Source of the DNA: Opitutia bacterium Tous-C4FEB
GTDB lineage: Bacteria; Verrucomicrobiota; Verrucomicrobiia; Opitutales; Opitutaceae
Assembly: GCA_002304445.1 (NCBI GenBank)
Contig: NEVA01000004.1
Location: 1 to 64,000, forward strand
Length of the DNA stretch: 64,000 nt
Direction: 5' to 3'
The notes under the pieces were generated by a model. It saw only the letters and a list, made by a program, of their open reading frames with translations. It had not been told where the DNA came from and did not search any database. Position 1 is the first letter of the stretch. Each line of letters begins with the position of its first letter. Made by a program: the position numbers and the translations under genes. This document shows positions 9,641-18,046 of the stretch, piece after piece.

Positions 9641-9798
9641 GTTGGGGCGCGATGCACGTCAAAATCCGAAGTGGAAATTCGTCACCCGAAGGTGTGTGCT
9701 CGGCGCTTTACCTCCCGCTTCGGAAGGGCAGTTTGAGGGCTTCTCATCCTGCCGTCGAAGTACGGCGCCGTACTCACCCGTCTTTCACCTCATCTCTC

Positions 9799-10665
9799 AT
9801 GCCCAATCCCTGGACCGGAAAAGGAAACCCTTACACGCGCGAGGAAGTGCGCGAACGCCTCCGCGCCACGCTCGCCAAGGGCGACGCGATCATCGCCGCC
9901 GGTGCCGGCACCGGCATCAGCGCCAAGTTCATCGAGAAGGGCGGCGCCGATCTGATTATCATCTATAACAGCGGCCGTTTCCGCATGATGGGCCACGGCT
10001 CCACCGCCGGCATGATGGCCTACGGCGACGCCAATGCCATCGCCATGGAGATCGGCGAATACGAGGTGCTCCCCGTCGTTGAAGAAGTCCCTGTTATCTG
10101 CGGCGTCCACGCCACCGATCCGCGCCGGCGGATGTGGCACTGGCTCGGCCAGGTCAAAGAAATGGGTTTCTCCGGCGTGAATAATTTTCCCACCCACACC
10201 ATCGTCGACGGCCATTTCCGCGGCGTGCTCGAAGAGACCGGCATGAGCGTGAAAAAAGAATACGAGATGATCGCTCTCGCGCGGCGGATGGACTTGTTCT
10301 CGGTCGTCTACGTGGGCTCGCCCGAGGAGGCCATCGAGATGGCCAAGGCCGGGGCGGATGCGATCATCGCTCACGTGGGCACGACCGTCGGTGGCAGCAT
10401 CGGGGTGAAGAACGCGCTCGTGAGCTGGGATCACACGATCAAGACCACGCAGGACATCATCGACGCCGCGTCCACGATCCGGAAGGACATCTTCTTCCTT
10501 TGTCACGGCGGCCCCATCAATACGCCTGAAGACGCCGCCCGCGTCATGGCCGCGACTACTTGCGACGGCTTCGTCGGCGCCAGCAGTCTCGAACGCATGG
10601 GCGTCGAGGAGTCTCTCACGAACCTCACGCGCAAATTCAAATCTCTGAAACGCAGTCCAAAGTAG
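9799..10665 (+). CDS. Phosphoenolpyruvate hydrolase family / TIM-barrel protein (Tm-1 C-terminal-domain-like)
   Basis: KGDAIIAAGAGTGISAKFIEKGGADLIIIYNSGRFRMMGHGSTAGMMAYGDANAI...HVGTTVGGSIG; start MPNPWTG chosen over the upstream ORF start. Confidence 0.85.
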   Translation: MPNPWTGKGNPYTREEVRERLRATLAKGDAIIAAGAGTGISAKFIEKGGADLIIIYNSGRFRMMGHGSTAGMMAYGDANAIAMEIGEYEVLPVVEEVPVICGVHATDPRRRMWHWLGQVKEMGFSGVNNFPTHTIVDGHFRGVLEETGMSVKKEYEMIALARRMDLFSVVYVGSPEEAIEMAKAGADAIIAHVGTTVGGSIGVKNALVSWDHTIKTTQDIIDAASTIRKDIFFLCHGGPINTPEDAARVMAATTCDGFVGASSLERMGVEESLTNLTRKFKSLKRSPK

Positions 10666-10688
10666 GGCAGGGTCTCCGACCCGCCCTC
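10663..10688. repeat. GGGCGGGTC palindromic repeat copy overlapping stop codon
   Basis: tagggcagggtctccgacccgccct; the TAG stop is the first 3 nt. Confidence 0.7.
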
Positions 10689-10759
10689 CGCGCCCCGCGA
10701 TCATGCCGGGGCGGGTCAAAGACTCCGCCTAACTTTCAACCCCGCATCCGCCCCGCTTC

Positions 10760-11209
10760 ATGACCCCCGACGACCGCCGCTTTGTTCAAATCGCCGACGC
10801 CCTGCGCGAGCCCAACGCCTGGACCAACAACGAGTGGCTTTGCCGCCCCGATCTGGTCGCCGCCGAAAAACTCCTGCTGGTGCGCGCCAACATGGAGCCG
10901 ATGCACTGCCACCCGTTTCACTACCACCTGCACCGCGAGGAAATCATCTACGTGCTTTACGGGCGGGCCGAACAATGGGTGGGCACCGAACACCGCATCT
11001 TGAGCGCCGGTGAGATGGCGCACATCCCAGCCGGCAAGGTCCACGCGACCTACAACCCCCAAGCTGAACCGCTCGTTTTTCTCGCGATCCTTTCTCCCGC
11101 CAAGCTCCCCGCCGAATTGGCGATCGTCCCCGATCCCTTCGACGTTTCCACCCAAGAACCTTGGGCCAGTCTCCGCGACAATCTCCCTGCCTGCAAAACC
11201 CGCTTCTGA
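10760..11209 (+). CDS. Cupin domain-containing protein
   Basis: MEPMHCHPFHYHLHREEIIYVLYGRAEQWVGTEHRILSAGEMAHIPAGKVHATYN cupin motifs. Confidence 0.85.
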   Translation: MTPDDRRFVQIADALREPNAWTNNEWLCRPDLVAAEKLLLVRANMEPMHCHPFHYHLHREEIIYVLYGRAEQWVGTEHRILSAGEMAHIPAGKVHATYNPQAEPLVFLAILSPAKLPAELAIVPDPFDVSTQEPWASLRDNLPACKTRF

Positions 11210-11231
11210 CCTGCCCAATCCCAATTCTTTG

Positions 11232-11345
11232 AACCGCTAATTTTCGCTCATCCTCGCTAATCTCAGACGCCCATTCCCGCCCCGCCTTGATTCGCCGATC
11301 AGGCGAAGCTTCCGGAATCGAAAATTGAGCAAAAAATTAGCGGTT
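11232..11345. repeat. Intergenic inverted repeat
   Basis: AACCGCTAATTTTCGCTCA (11232-11250) vs reverse complement of 11326-11345 (AACCGCTAATTTTTTGCTCA). Confidence 0.7.
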
Positions 11346-11358
11346 AAAAAACTTCCCC

Positions 11359-14300
11359 ATGAAACGCCTCCTCGCCCTCGTCCTCCTCCTCGCGCTTTCC
11401 ACGTCAGCTTTCGCCGCCGCTGCGGCCGCCCCGCTCCGGGTCTTCATCCGTTCGGGCCCGAAAACTCACGGCCCGGGAGCCCACGACCACCCGCGCTTTC
11501 TCGCCGAGTGGGCCCCGCTGCTCAACGCCCGGGGCGCCGTCGCCTCCGGTGGCAACGCCTTTCCGACGGCCGAGCAACTCGCCCAGACCGACGTCCTCGT
11601 GTTTCACTCACCCAACGCCGGCGACATCGCGGCGCCGGATCGCGTTAACCTCGAGGCCTTCGTCGCCCGCGGCGGCGGCATCGTCGTGATTCACGCCGCC
11701 GCCGTCTCGAAGGACACCGACTGGTTCAAGTCCATCATCGGCGGCTCGTGGCGGCACGGCACCACCAAGTTCCTCGAGGCGCCGATGCACCTCTACTTTG
11801 TCGACCGCGCGCATCCGATCACCCGCGATGCCTCCAACTGGCAGATGGACGACGAGATCTACTATGACATGGACGTCTCGCCCGACGCCCACGTCCTCGC
11901 GACCGCCTACACGCCCAAGGCCATCGACACCGGCGGCAGGGGCAACAAAGAGGCGCAAGCCCGCGCCGCCGAAGCCGTCGCGAAGCGCAAGGGTGTCAAT
12001 ATCTACGACCACCAGCCGCAGCTCTGGACCTACGAGCGCACCGTCGCCGGTGGCACCAAACCGTATCGCGCCTTCGTCTCGATCCCCGGTCACTTCTACG
12101 AGAACTTCAACCGCGCCAACTACCGTGCGATTCTCCTGCGCGGCATCGCCTGGGCCGGTCAGCGCGCGAACCCCGACGAATTTTGCCTGCCCGCCGAGCT
12201 CGGCGACACGCTCCGTTATCCCGCGGGCGGCCCGACGCATCCCTCCAAAGCTGCCGCGAAGATTGAAGTTCACCCCGAGTTCAACCTGTCCCTCGTCGCC
12301 GCCGAGCCGCTCATCAACAAGGTCATGAACCTCGACTGGGATGAGCGCGGCCGCCTCTGGGTTTGCGAAACCCCGGAGTATCCCAACGGCCGCCGCGTCC
12401 CCAACGCCCCCGCGCGTTGGCAGGACAGCGGCTCGCTCAAGCCCTTTGTCACCGAACGCGATCCCGAGGACCGCATCTCCATCCTCACCGACACCGATGG
12501 CGACGGCGTCATGGACACGAAGAAAATCTTCGCCGACAAACTCGAGCTCGTTACGAGCTTCGTCCTTTACCGCCGCGGTGTGATCGCCGCCACCGCCCCC
12601 GACATCTGGTATCTCGAAGACACCGACGGTGACGATGTCGCCGACAAACGCACCAAGCTCTACACCGGCCTCGGCATCAACGACACCCACGCCGTCATCA
12701 ACAATCTCCGTTGGAGCCGCGATGGCTGGATCTACGCGACGCACGGTTACTCCCGGGGCGAGGTCACCGGAGCTGACGGCAAAACGAAAATGGGCCCCAT
12801 CACCTCCGGCGTGGTGCGCTTCCGGCCCGACGGTTCGGCCTTCGAGCAATACAGCAGCCGCAACGGCAACACCTGGGGCCTCGATCTTACGTGGGACGGC
12901 CAAGTCTTCTGGACCCAGCCCACGAGCGGCACCGTGTTTTTCCACACGGTTCTACCCGAGGCGATTTTGGCCAAGGGCAAGATCCCCGGCACGACCTCGT
13001 GGAAAGGCATGATCACGAACCAGAGCACGTTTCCCGCGATGACTTGGCCCGAGCAGGCCTATGCACAGATCGACCAAGTCGGCCGCTTCACCGCCGCCGC
13101 CGGTTGCGCGATTTACGAGGGCGGCGCTTGGCCCGCGCCGTGGAACTACAGTTACTTCACCGGCGAACCCACGCTCAATATCGTCCATCACCAATTCGTC
13201 CGTCGCGACGGCGTGAGCTACGACGTCGCCAAGGAAAAGGGCCGCGAGCAGACCGAGTTTATCCGCAGCACCGACCTCTGGTTCCGGCCGATCGAGACCC
13301 GCGTCGGCCCCGACGGCGCGCTCTACGTGGTCGACTTCTACAACCAAGCCGTGATCCACAACGATACCCGCGGCCCGCTGCACGGTCCGGCCAACGCCGC
13401 CGTCCGCCCGGACCGCGATCACTATTTTTCCCGCATCTGGCGAGTGCAGCACAAAGCCGCGGTCGCCCTTCCGGCCGTCACGCTCAACCGCACCGATCTC
13501 ACCGGTCTGCTCCGCGCCATCGAGACGAGCCCGAACGACCACGTCAAAAAAACCGCCCTGCGCCTCGCGCAGGAAAACTTCCCCGCCGCCCCGCAACTCG
13601 CCGCGCTTTCGCGCCCGATGGGCAGTCCCGCCCTCGCGCGCTACGATGCCGCTGCCGCCGCGACGACCGCGTCCGCGCGCGCCGCGATTTTTGCGGAGTT
13701 CGCCGCGGCCACCGATGACTGGACGCGCTCCGCCCTGATCGCCGGCGCCAAGGAAAACTCCACCGAGTTCATCGCCGCCGCGCTGGCCCCGGGAGCTTCC
13801 GGTTCCCTGGCGCCCTTCGTCGCCGCCCTTGCGCCCGCCGTGCCGCCGGCCGCCGCCGCCCGCCTCATCCAAGCCGCCGTCGCGGCCCCGGGCCCGCTCG
13901 CCTCGGCGCTCCTGCGCGGCCTCGTGGAACTGGCTGATAAGATCCCCGCGCTCGACGCCGCGACCTCGGCCGCGTTGCAAAAAATGATCGATGCGCCCGA
14001 TACGGTCGCACCCGCCCTGTTGTTGGCCGCCAAGACCGACAAATCCGGCGCGCTCGCCGCGTCCATGCAGCAAGCCGTGAGTCGTCTCCTCGCCGACTTC
14101 TCCTCGGCCGGCGTGGCCCCCGCCCGGCGCGCCGAGATCGCGCTTTCATTGCTCGCCCTGCCTTCGCACCGCGCCGATGCCCTCGCCAAAATCGGCGCGC
14201 TGCTCGCCGACTCCGTGACCCCCGAGCCGATTAAGAAGAGCCTGTTGGCCACCGTCGGCGATTTGCCCGCGGAGGAATCGGCCGAGGTGCTCATCGCGGC

Positions 14301-15747
14301 ATTCGTGCAATCGAAGTCGCCACTGGTGTTCGATCAGATCTTGAAGAACCCGACATCGGCGCGCGCACTCATCGCGGCCGTGAAGGACAACCGCATCAGT
14401 GCCGCGGCGTTTGGCCCCGGCGACATTGCCCGCTTGCGCACCCACCCCAATACCCGCGTCACCCGCGAAGCCGGCGAAGTCTTCGCCGCGATCAATCCCC
14501 CGAACCCTCAAAAGGACGAACTGATCGCGAAGCTGTTGGCCGACCTCGCGCAGCCCGGCAACCCGGCCGCCGGCCGCATGGTTTTCGCCGCCGCCTGCGC
14601 GATCTGTCACAAACTCGGCGATGTCGGCCTGCGCGACGTCGGTCCGCCTCTCGCCGGCATCGGTTCGCATCCGACCGCCGAATTGCTTGCTCACATCGTC
14701 GATCCCAACCGCCAAGTGGAGCCCAACTATTGGCAGTGGAATATCACCAACAAGAAGGGCGACGTCGCCACCGGCGTGATCGTCAACGAAAACGCCGCCA
14801 GCATCACGCTGCGCAACCAAGGCGGCGACACCGAGATCAAGCTCGCCGACATCGCCACCCGTGAAAATACCCGTCGCTCGCTCATGCCCGAGGGTTTCGA
14901 GGCCCTCGGCGCCAAGGGCCTGCGCGACCTGATCGCTTACCTCGTCGTGAATGCCAAGGCTCCCGCCACCACGAGCGCCGCGCCTGCCGTGGCCGCGCCG
15001 GTCAACGCCGTGGTCGACGCGACGCCAAAAAGCGGAGGCCGGGGCGACTTCCCGTTGCCTGAACCCACGCCCATCGTTTGGGAGCCGGGCAAAACGCGCG
15101 TGTTGATCATCAGCGGCGGCAGTTCGCATAAGTTCTCCGAGTATTTCGGCGTGATCGACGGCGCCACCCTCCGCGCCGCCGGGTTCTCCGTGAACTACAC
15201 GGAAGACCGTGACCAAGCCGCCGCCACTCTGGCCGAGGCCGACGTCGCGCTGATCAGTGTGAATCGGAAATTCTTCGACACGCCCGAATATCGGAAAGCG
15301 CTCTTCGCCTTCGTCGCCGCCGGCAAAGGCATCGTGATGCACCATCCCGGCACCTGGTATGGCTACGCGCAGTGGCCCGAACTCAACGCGCAGATCGTCG
15401 GCGGCGGCGCGCGTGGTCACGACAAGATCGCGAAGTATTCGGTCAACGCATTGAAGCCCGCGCACCCGATCATGAAAAACGTGCCGGCCAGTTTCGAAGT
15501 CGAAGACGAACTCTACTACATCAACGCCGAGCCCGACAAAATTCCGCCCGGCACGGCGCCGATCGAAGTGCTCGCCGAGACTTCGCCCTCGGTGAAATTC
15601 AAAGCTCCGCATCCTGCCGTGTGGATCACCTCGCATCCGAAAGCGCGCATCGTGGGCCTCACCATCGGCCACGACGGCCGCGTCCACGAGCTGCCCGCGT
15701 TCAAAACTCTCCTCACCAACGCCGTCCGTTGGGCCTCCGGAAAGTAG
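11359..15747 (+). CDS. Giant multidomain protein: ThuA - PVC-type membrane-bound dehydrogenase propeller - HEAT-like - cytochrome c (haem-binding) - ThuA
   Basis: Signal peptide; N-terminal ThuA-like; EFNLSLVAAEPLINKVMNLDWDERGRLWVCETPEYP and PDGALYVVDFYNQAVIHND typical of PVC dehydrogenases; CAICHK haem motif; C-terminal KTRVLIISGGSSHKFSEYFG...HPGTWYGYAQWPELN ThuA-like. Confidence 0.88.
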   Translation: MKRLLALVLLLALSTSAFAAAAAAPLRVFIRSGPKTHGPGAHDHPRFLAEWAPLLNARGAVASGGNAFPTAEQLAQTDVLVFHSPNAGDIAAPDRVNLEAFVARGGGIVVIHAAAVSKDTDWFKSIIGGSWRHGTTKFLEAPMHLYFVDRAHPITRDASNWQMDDEIYYDMDVSPDAHVLATAYTPKAIDTGGRGNKEAQARAAEAVAKRKGVNIYDHQPQLWTYERTVAGGTKPYRAFVSIPGHFYENFNRANYRAILLRGIAWAGQRANPDEFCLPAELGDTLRYPAGGPTHPSKAAAKIEVHPEFNLSLVAAEPLINKVMNLDWDERGRLWVCETPEYPNGRRVPNAPARWQDSGSLKPFVTERDPEDRISILTDTDGDGVMDTKKIFADKLELVTSFVLYRRGVIAATAPDIWYLEDTDGDDVADKRTKLYTGLGINDTHAVINNLRWSRDGWIYATHGYSRGEVTGADGKTKMGPITSGVVRFRPDGSAFEQYSSRNGNTWGLDLTWDGQVFWTQPTSGTVFFHTVLPEAILAKGKIPGTTSWKGMITNQSTFPAMTWPEQAYAQIDQVGRFTAAAGCAIYEGGAWPAPWNYSYFTGEPTLNIVHHQFVRRDGVSYDVAKEKGREQTEFIRSTDLWFRPIETRVGPDGALYVVDFYNQAVIHNDTRGPLHGPANAAVRPDRDHYFSRIWRVQHKAAVALPAVTLNRTDLTGLLRAIETSPNDHVKKTALRLAQENFPAAPQLAALSRPMGSPALARYDAAAAATTASARAAIFAEFAAATDDWTRSALIAGAKENSTEFIAAALAPGASGSLAPFVAALAPAVPPAAAARLIQAAVAAPGPLASALLRGLVELADKIPALDAATSAALQKMIDAPDTVAPALLLAAKTDKSGALAASMQQAVSRLLADFSSAGVAPARRAEIALSLLALPSHRADALAKIGALLADSVTPEPIKKSLLATVGDLPAEESAEVLIAAFVQSKSPLVFDQILKNPTSARALIAAVKDNRISAAAFGPGDIARLRTHPNTRVTREAGEVFAAINPPNPQKDELIAKLLADLAQPGNPAAGRMVFAAACAICHKLGDVGLRDVGPPLAGIGSHPTAELLAHIVDPNRQVEPNYWQWNITNKKGDVATGVIVNENAASITLRNQGGDTEIKLADIATRENTRRSLMPEGFEALGAKGLRDLIAYLVVNAKAPATTSAAPAVAAPVNAVVDATPKSGGRGDFPLPEPTPIVWEPGKTRVLIISGGSSHKFSEYFGVIDGATLRAAGFSVNYTEDRDQAAATLAEADVALISVNRKFFDTPEYRKALFAFVAAGKGIVMHHPGTWYGYAQWPELNAQIVGGGARGHDKIAKYSVNALKPAHPIMKNVPASFEVEDELYYINAEPDKIPPGTAPIEVLAETSPSVKFKAPHPAVWITSHPKARIVGLTIGHDGRVHELPAFKTLLTNAVRWASGK

Positions 15748-15751
15748 CCGT

Positions 15752-15825
15752 GTCATTGCGAGGAGCGCAGCGACGCGGCAATCCAGCTGGATCGCCACAC
15801 CCGGCTCGGCCGGGCTCGCGATGAC
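15752..15825. repeat. Dispersed palindromic repeat (GTCATTGCGAGGAG family), copy c
   Basis: gtcattgcgaggagcgcagcgacgcggcaatccagctggatcgcc...cgggctcgcgatgac. Confidence 0.85.
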
Positions 15826-15838
15826 AATTCTTTCAACT

Positions 15839-17062
15839 ATGCCCACCATCGCCGTCCTCGGCACCCTCGACAGCAAAGGCCCGGAACACGCCTTCGTCGC
15901 GGCCGCGATCCGTCTCGCCGGCCACGCTCCGCTCCTGATCGACGTGGGGAGCCTCGATGTGCCCTCGATCACGCCCGACATCGCCCGGGCTGAGGTCCTC
16001 GCTGCGCTCCCCGGCGATCACGTCGCGACGCTCGCGCGCCGCGACCGCGGTGAGTGCGTCGCGCTCATGGGCCGCGCCGCCGCCGCGCTCGTCACGTCGC
16101 TCCACGCCGCCGGCCGCATCCACGGTATCATCTCGCTCGGTGGTGGTGGCGGCACCGCCATCGCGACCGCCGCGATGCGCGCGCTGCCCATCGGCTTTCC
16201 CAAGCTCATGGTCTCGACCCTCGCGAGCGGCCAGGTCGCGCCCTACGTCGGCACCACCGACATCACGATGATGCCGGCCATCGTCGACGTCTCCGGCATC
16301 AACCGCGTCTCCCGCGCCATCTTTGAAAACGCCGCCGGTGCCATCTGCGGCATGGTCGCCGCCGCCGAAGCCCGTCGCACCGCGCCTGCCGTTTCGTCCG
16401 AAAAGCCGCTCATCGTCGCCAGCATGTTTGGCAATACGACCGCGTGCGTGACCGAGGCGAAACGCCTCCTCGAAGCCGCCGGCTACGAAGTCCTCGTCTT
16501 CGCCGCCACCGGCAACGGCGGCCGCGCCATGGAAGCCCTCATCGCCAGCGGCCTCGTCGCCGGTGTGCTCGACATCACCACGACCGAGTGGGCCGACGAA
16601 TTGGTCGGCGGTGTCCTTACCGCCGGCCCCGAGCGCCTCGACGCCACCGCCAAGGCCAAGATTCCCGCGATCGTCTCCCCCGGCTGCCTCGACATGGTCA
16701 ACTTCGGCGAACCGGCTTCCGTTCCCGCGAAATTCGCCGGCCGGCTGTTTTATCACCACAACCCGCAGGTGACGCTCATGCGCACGACGCCCGCCGAGTG
16801 CGCCGAGCTCGGCCGCATCATCGCCGAAAAGATCAACCGTTACACCGCCCCGGTCACGGTCCTGCTTCCGCTGCGCGCCATCAGTGTCATCAGCGCTCCC
16901 GGAAAACCGTTCCACTCGCCGGAAGCCGACACCGCGCTCTTCACGTCCCTCCGCCAAAACCTCCGCCCCGACATCCCCGTGATCGAGCAAGCCGTCGAAA
17001 TCAACGACCCCGCCTTCGCCCGCGCCTGCGCGGAGGCTCTGCTCGGCAGCCTCAAGGCCTAG
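15839..17062 (+). CDS. Tm-1-like ATP-binding domain (UPF0261) protein
   Basis: PTIAVLGTLDSKGPEHAFVAAAIRLAGHAPLLIDVG...GIISLGGGGGTAIATAAMRALPIGFPKLMVSTLASG; QAVEINDPAFARACAEAL C-terminus. Confidence 0.88.
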   Translation: MPTIAVLGTLDSKGPEHAFVAAAIRLAGHAPLLIDVGSLDVPSITPDIARAEVLAALPGDHVATLARRDRGECVALMGRAAAALVTSLHAAGRIHGIISLGGGGGTAIATAAMRALPIGFPKLMVSTLASGQVAPYVGTTDITMMPAIVDVSGINRVSRAIFENAAGAICGMVAAAEARRTAPAVSSEKPLIVASMFGNTTACVTEAKRLLEAAGYEVLVFAATGNGGRAMEALIASGLVAGVLDITTTEWADELVGGVLTAGPERLDATAKAKIPAIVSPGCLDMVNFGEPASVPAKFAGRLFYHHNPQVTLMRTTPAECAELGRIIAEKINRYTAPVTVLLPLRAISVISAPGKPFHSPEADTALFTSLRQNLRPDIPVIEQAVEINDPAFARACAEALLGSLKA

Positions 17063-17314
17063 GTCCCGGGGGTTCGCCTTTTTCCTTCGAGAGGGTGAGC
17101 CGAGATAATCGCCTTACACGGGTTAGCCGTCGAAGTAGGCGAATAGGCCTTGGCCGTGGTGGCTGAGCGAATGCGTGATTGTTCGACGGTGATTTGTGTG
17201 GTTTCTGCACTTCGGTCTTCCCGGGCGGCGGGCTCTTTTGCAGAGTTTGGTCGGTTCGGGTCGTGTTGCGCCGAAAGTCTCGGCGCTCATTCCCGTTTTT
17301 AGCCCCCATCACCC

Positions 17315-18043
17315 ATGCTACTCCGTATTCTTGTTCTTGCCCTGCTTGCCGTCTCGGCGCTCCACGCCGCTCCCGCCACCTCGCTCTTCGATGGCCGCAC
17401 GCTCGCCGGTTGGGAGGGCGATCTCAAATGGTGGCGCGTGCAAGACGGCGCCATCACCGGCGGCTCCACGACCGAAAAGGTCCCGAAAAATTCATTCCTC
17501 GCGACGACCCGCTCGTTTCAAAACTTCGATCTCCGCCTCAAGCTCAAGCTCACCGGCGATCCCAAGACCGGGATGATCAACAGCGGCGTGCAGATCCGCA
17601 GTCTGCGCGTTCCGGATCATCACGAAATGTCCGGCTATCAGGTCGACGCCGGCGACAAGTGGTGGGGCAAACTCTACGATGAATCCCGCCGCAACAAAGT
17701 CATCGCCGAGCCCATCGATGCCGCCGCCGCGGACGCCGCCGTGAAACGAGACGACTGGAACGATTACCGCATTCTCGCCGAAGGCCCGCGCATCCGCTCG
17801 TGGATCAACGGCGTGCCGGCTCTCGATTACACCGAGACCGATCCTGCCATCGCCCTCGACGGCAAGGTCGCCCTCCAGGTTCACAGCGGCGGCATGGCTC
17901 TGGTCCAGTTCAAAGACATCGCGATCACAGAACTCCCGCCCACGCCCGGCGCGCCGACTTGGGACAAGGTTGGTCACCCGAAACCGCGCCCGCCCGCGAA
18001 AAAAAAGAACGCCCCGCCCGCAGCCGCGCCATCAGCCAAGTAA
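17315..18043 (+). CDS. Secreted DUF1080 / 3-keto-disaccharide hydrolase family protein
   Basis: SLFDGRTLAGWEGDLKWWRVQDGAITGGST...NFDLRLKLKLTGDPKTGMINSGVQIRSLR..HHEMSGYQVDAGDKWWGKLYDESRR; signal peptide. Confidence 0.9.
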   Translation: MLLRILVLALLAVSALHAAPATSLFDGRTLAGWEGDLKWWRVQDGAITGGSTTEKVPKNSFLATTRSFQNFDLRLKLKLTGDPKTGMINSGVQIRSLRVPDHHEMSGYQVDAGDKWWGKLYDESRRNKVIAEPIDAAAADAAVKRDDWNDYRILAEGPRIRSWINGVPALDYTETDPAIALDGKVALQVHSGGMALVQFKDIAITELPPTPGAPTWDKVGHPKPRPPAKKKNAPPAAAPSAK

Positions 18044-18046
18044 ACC

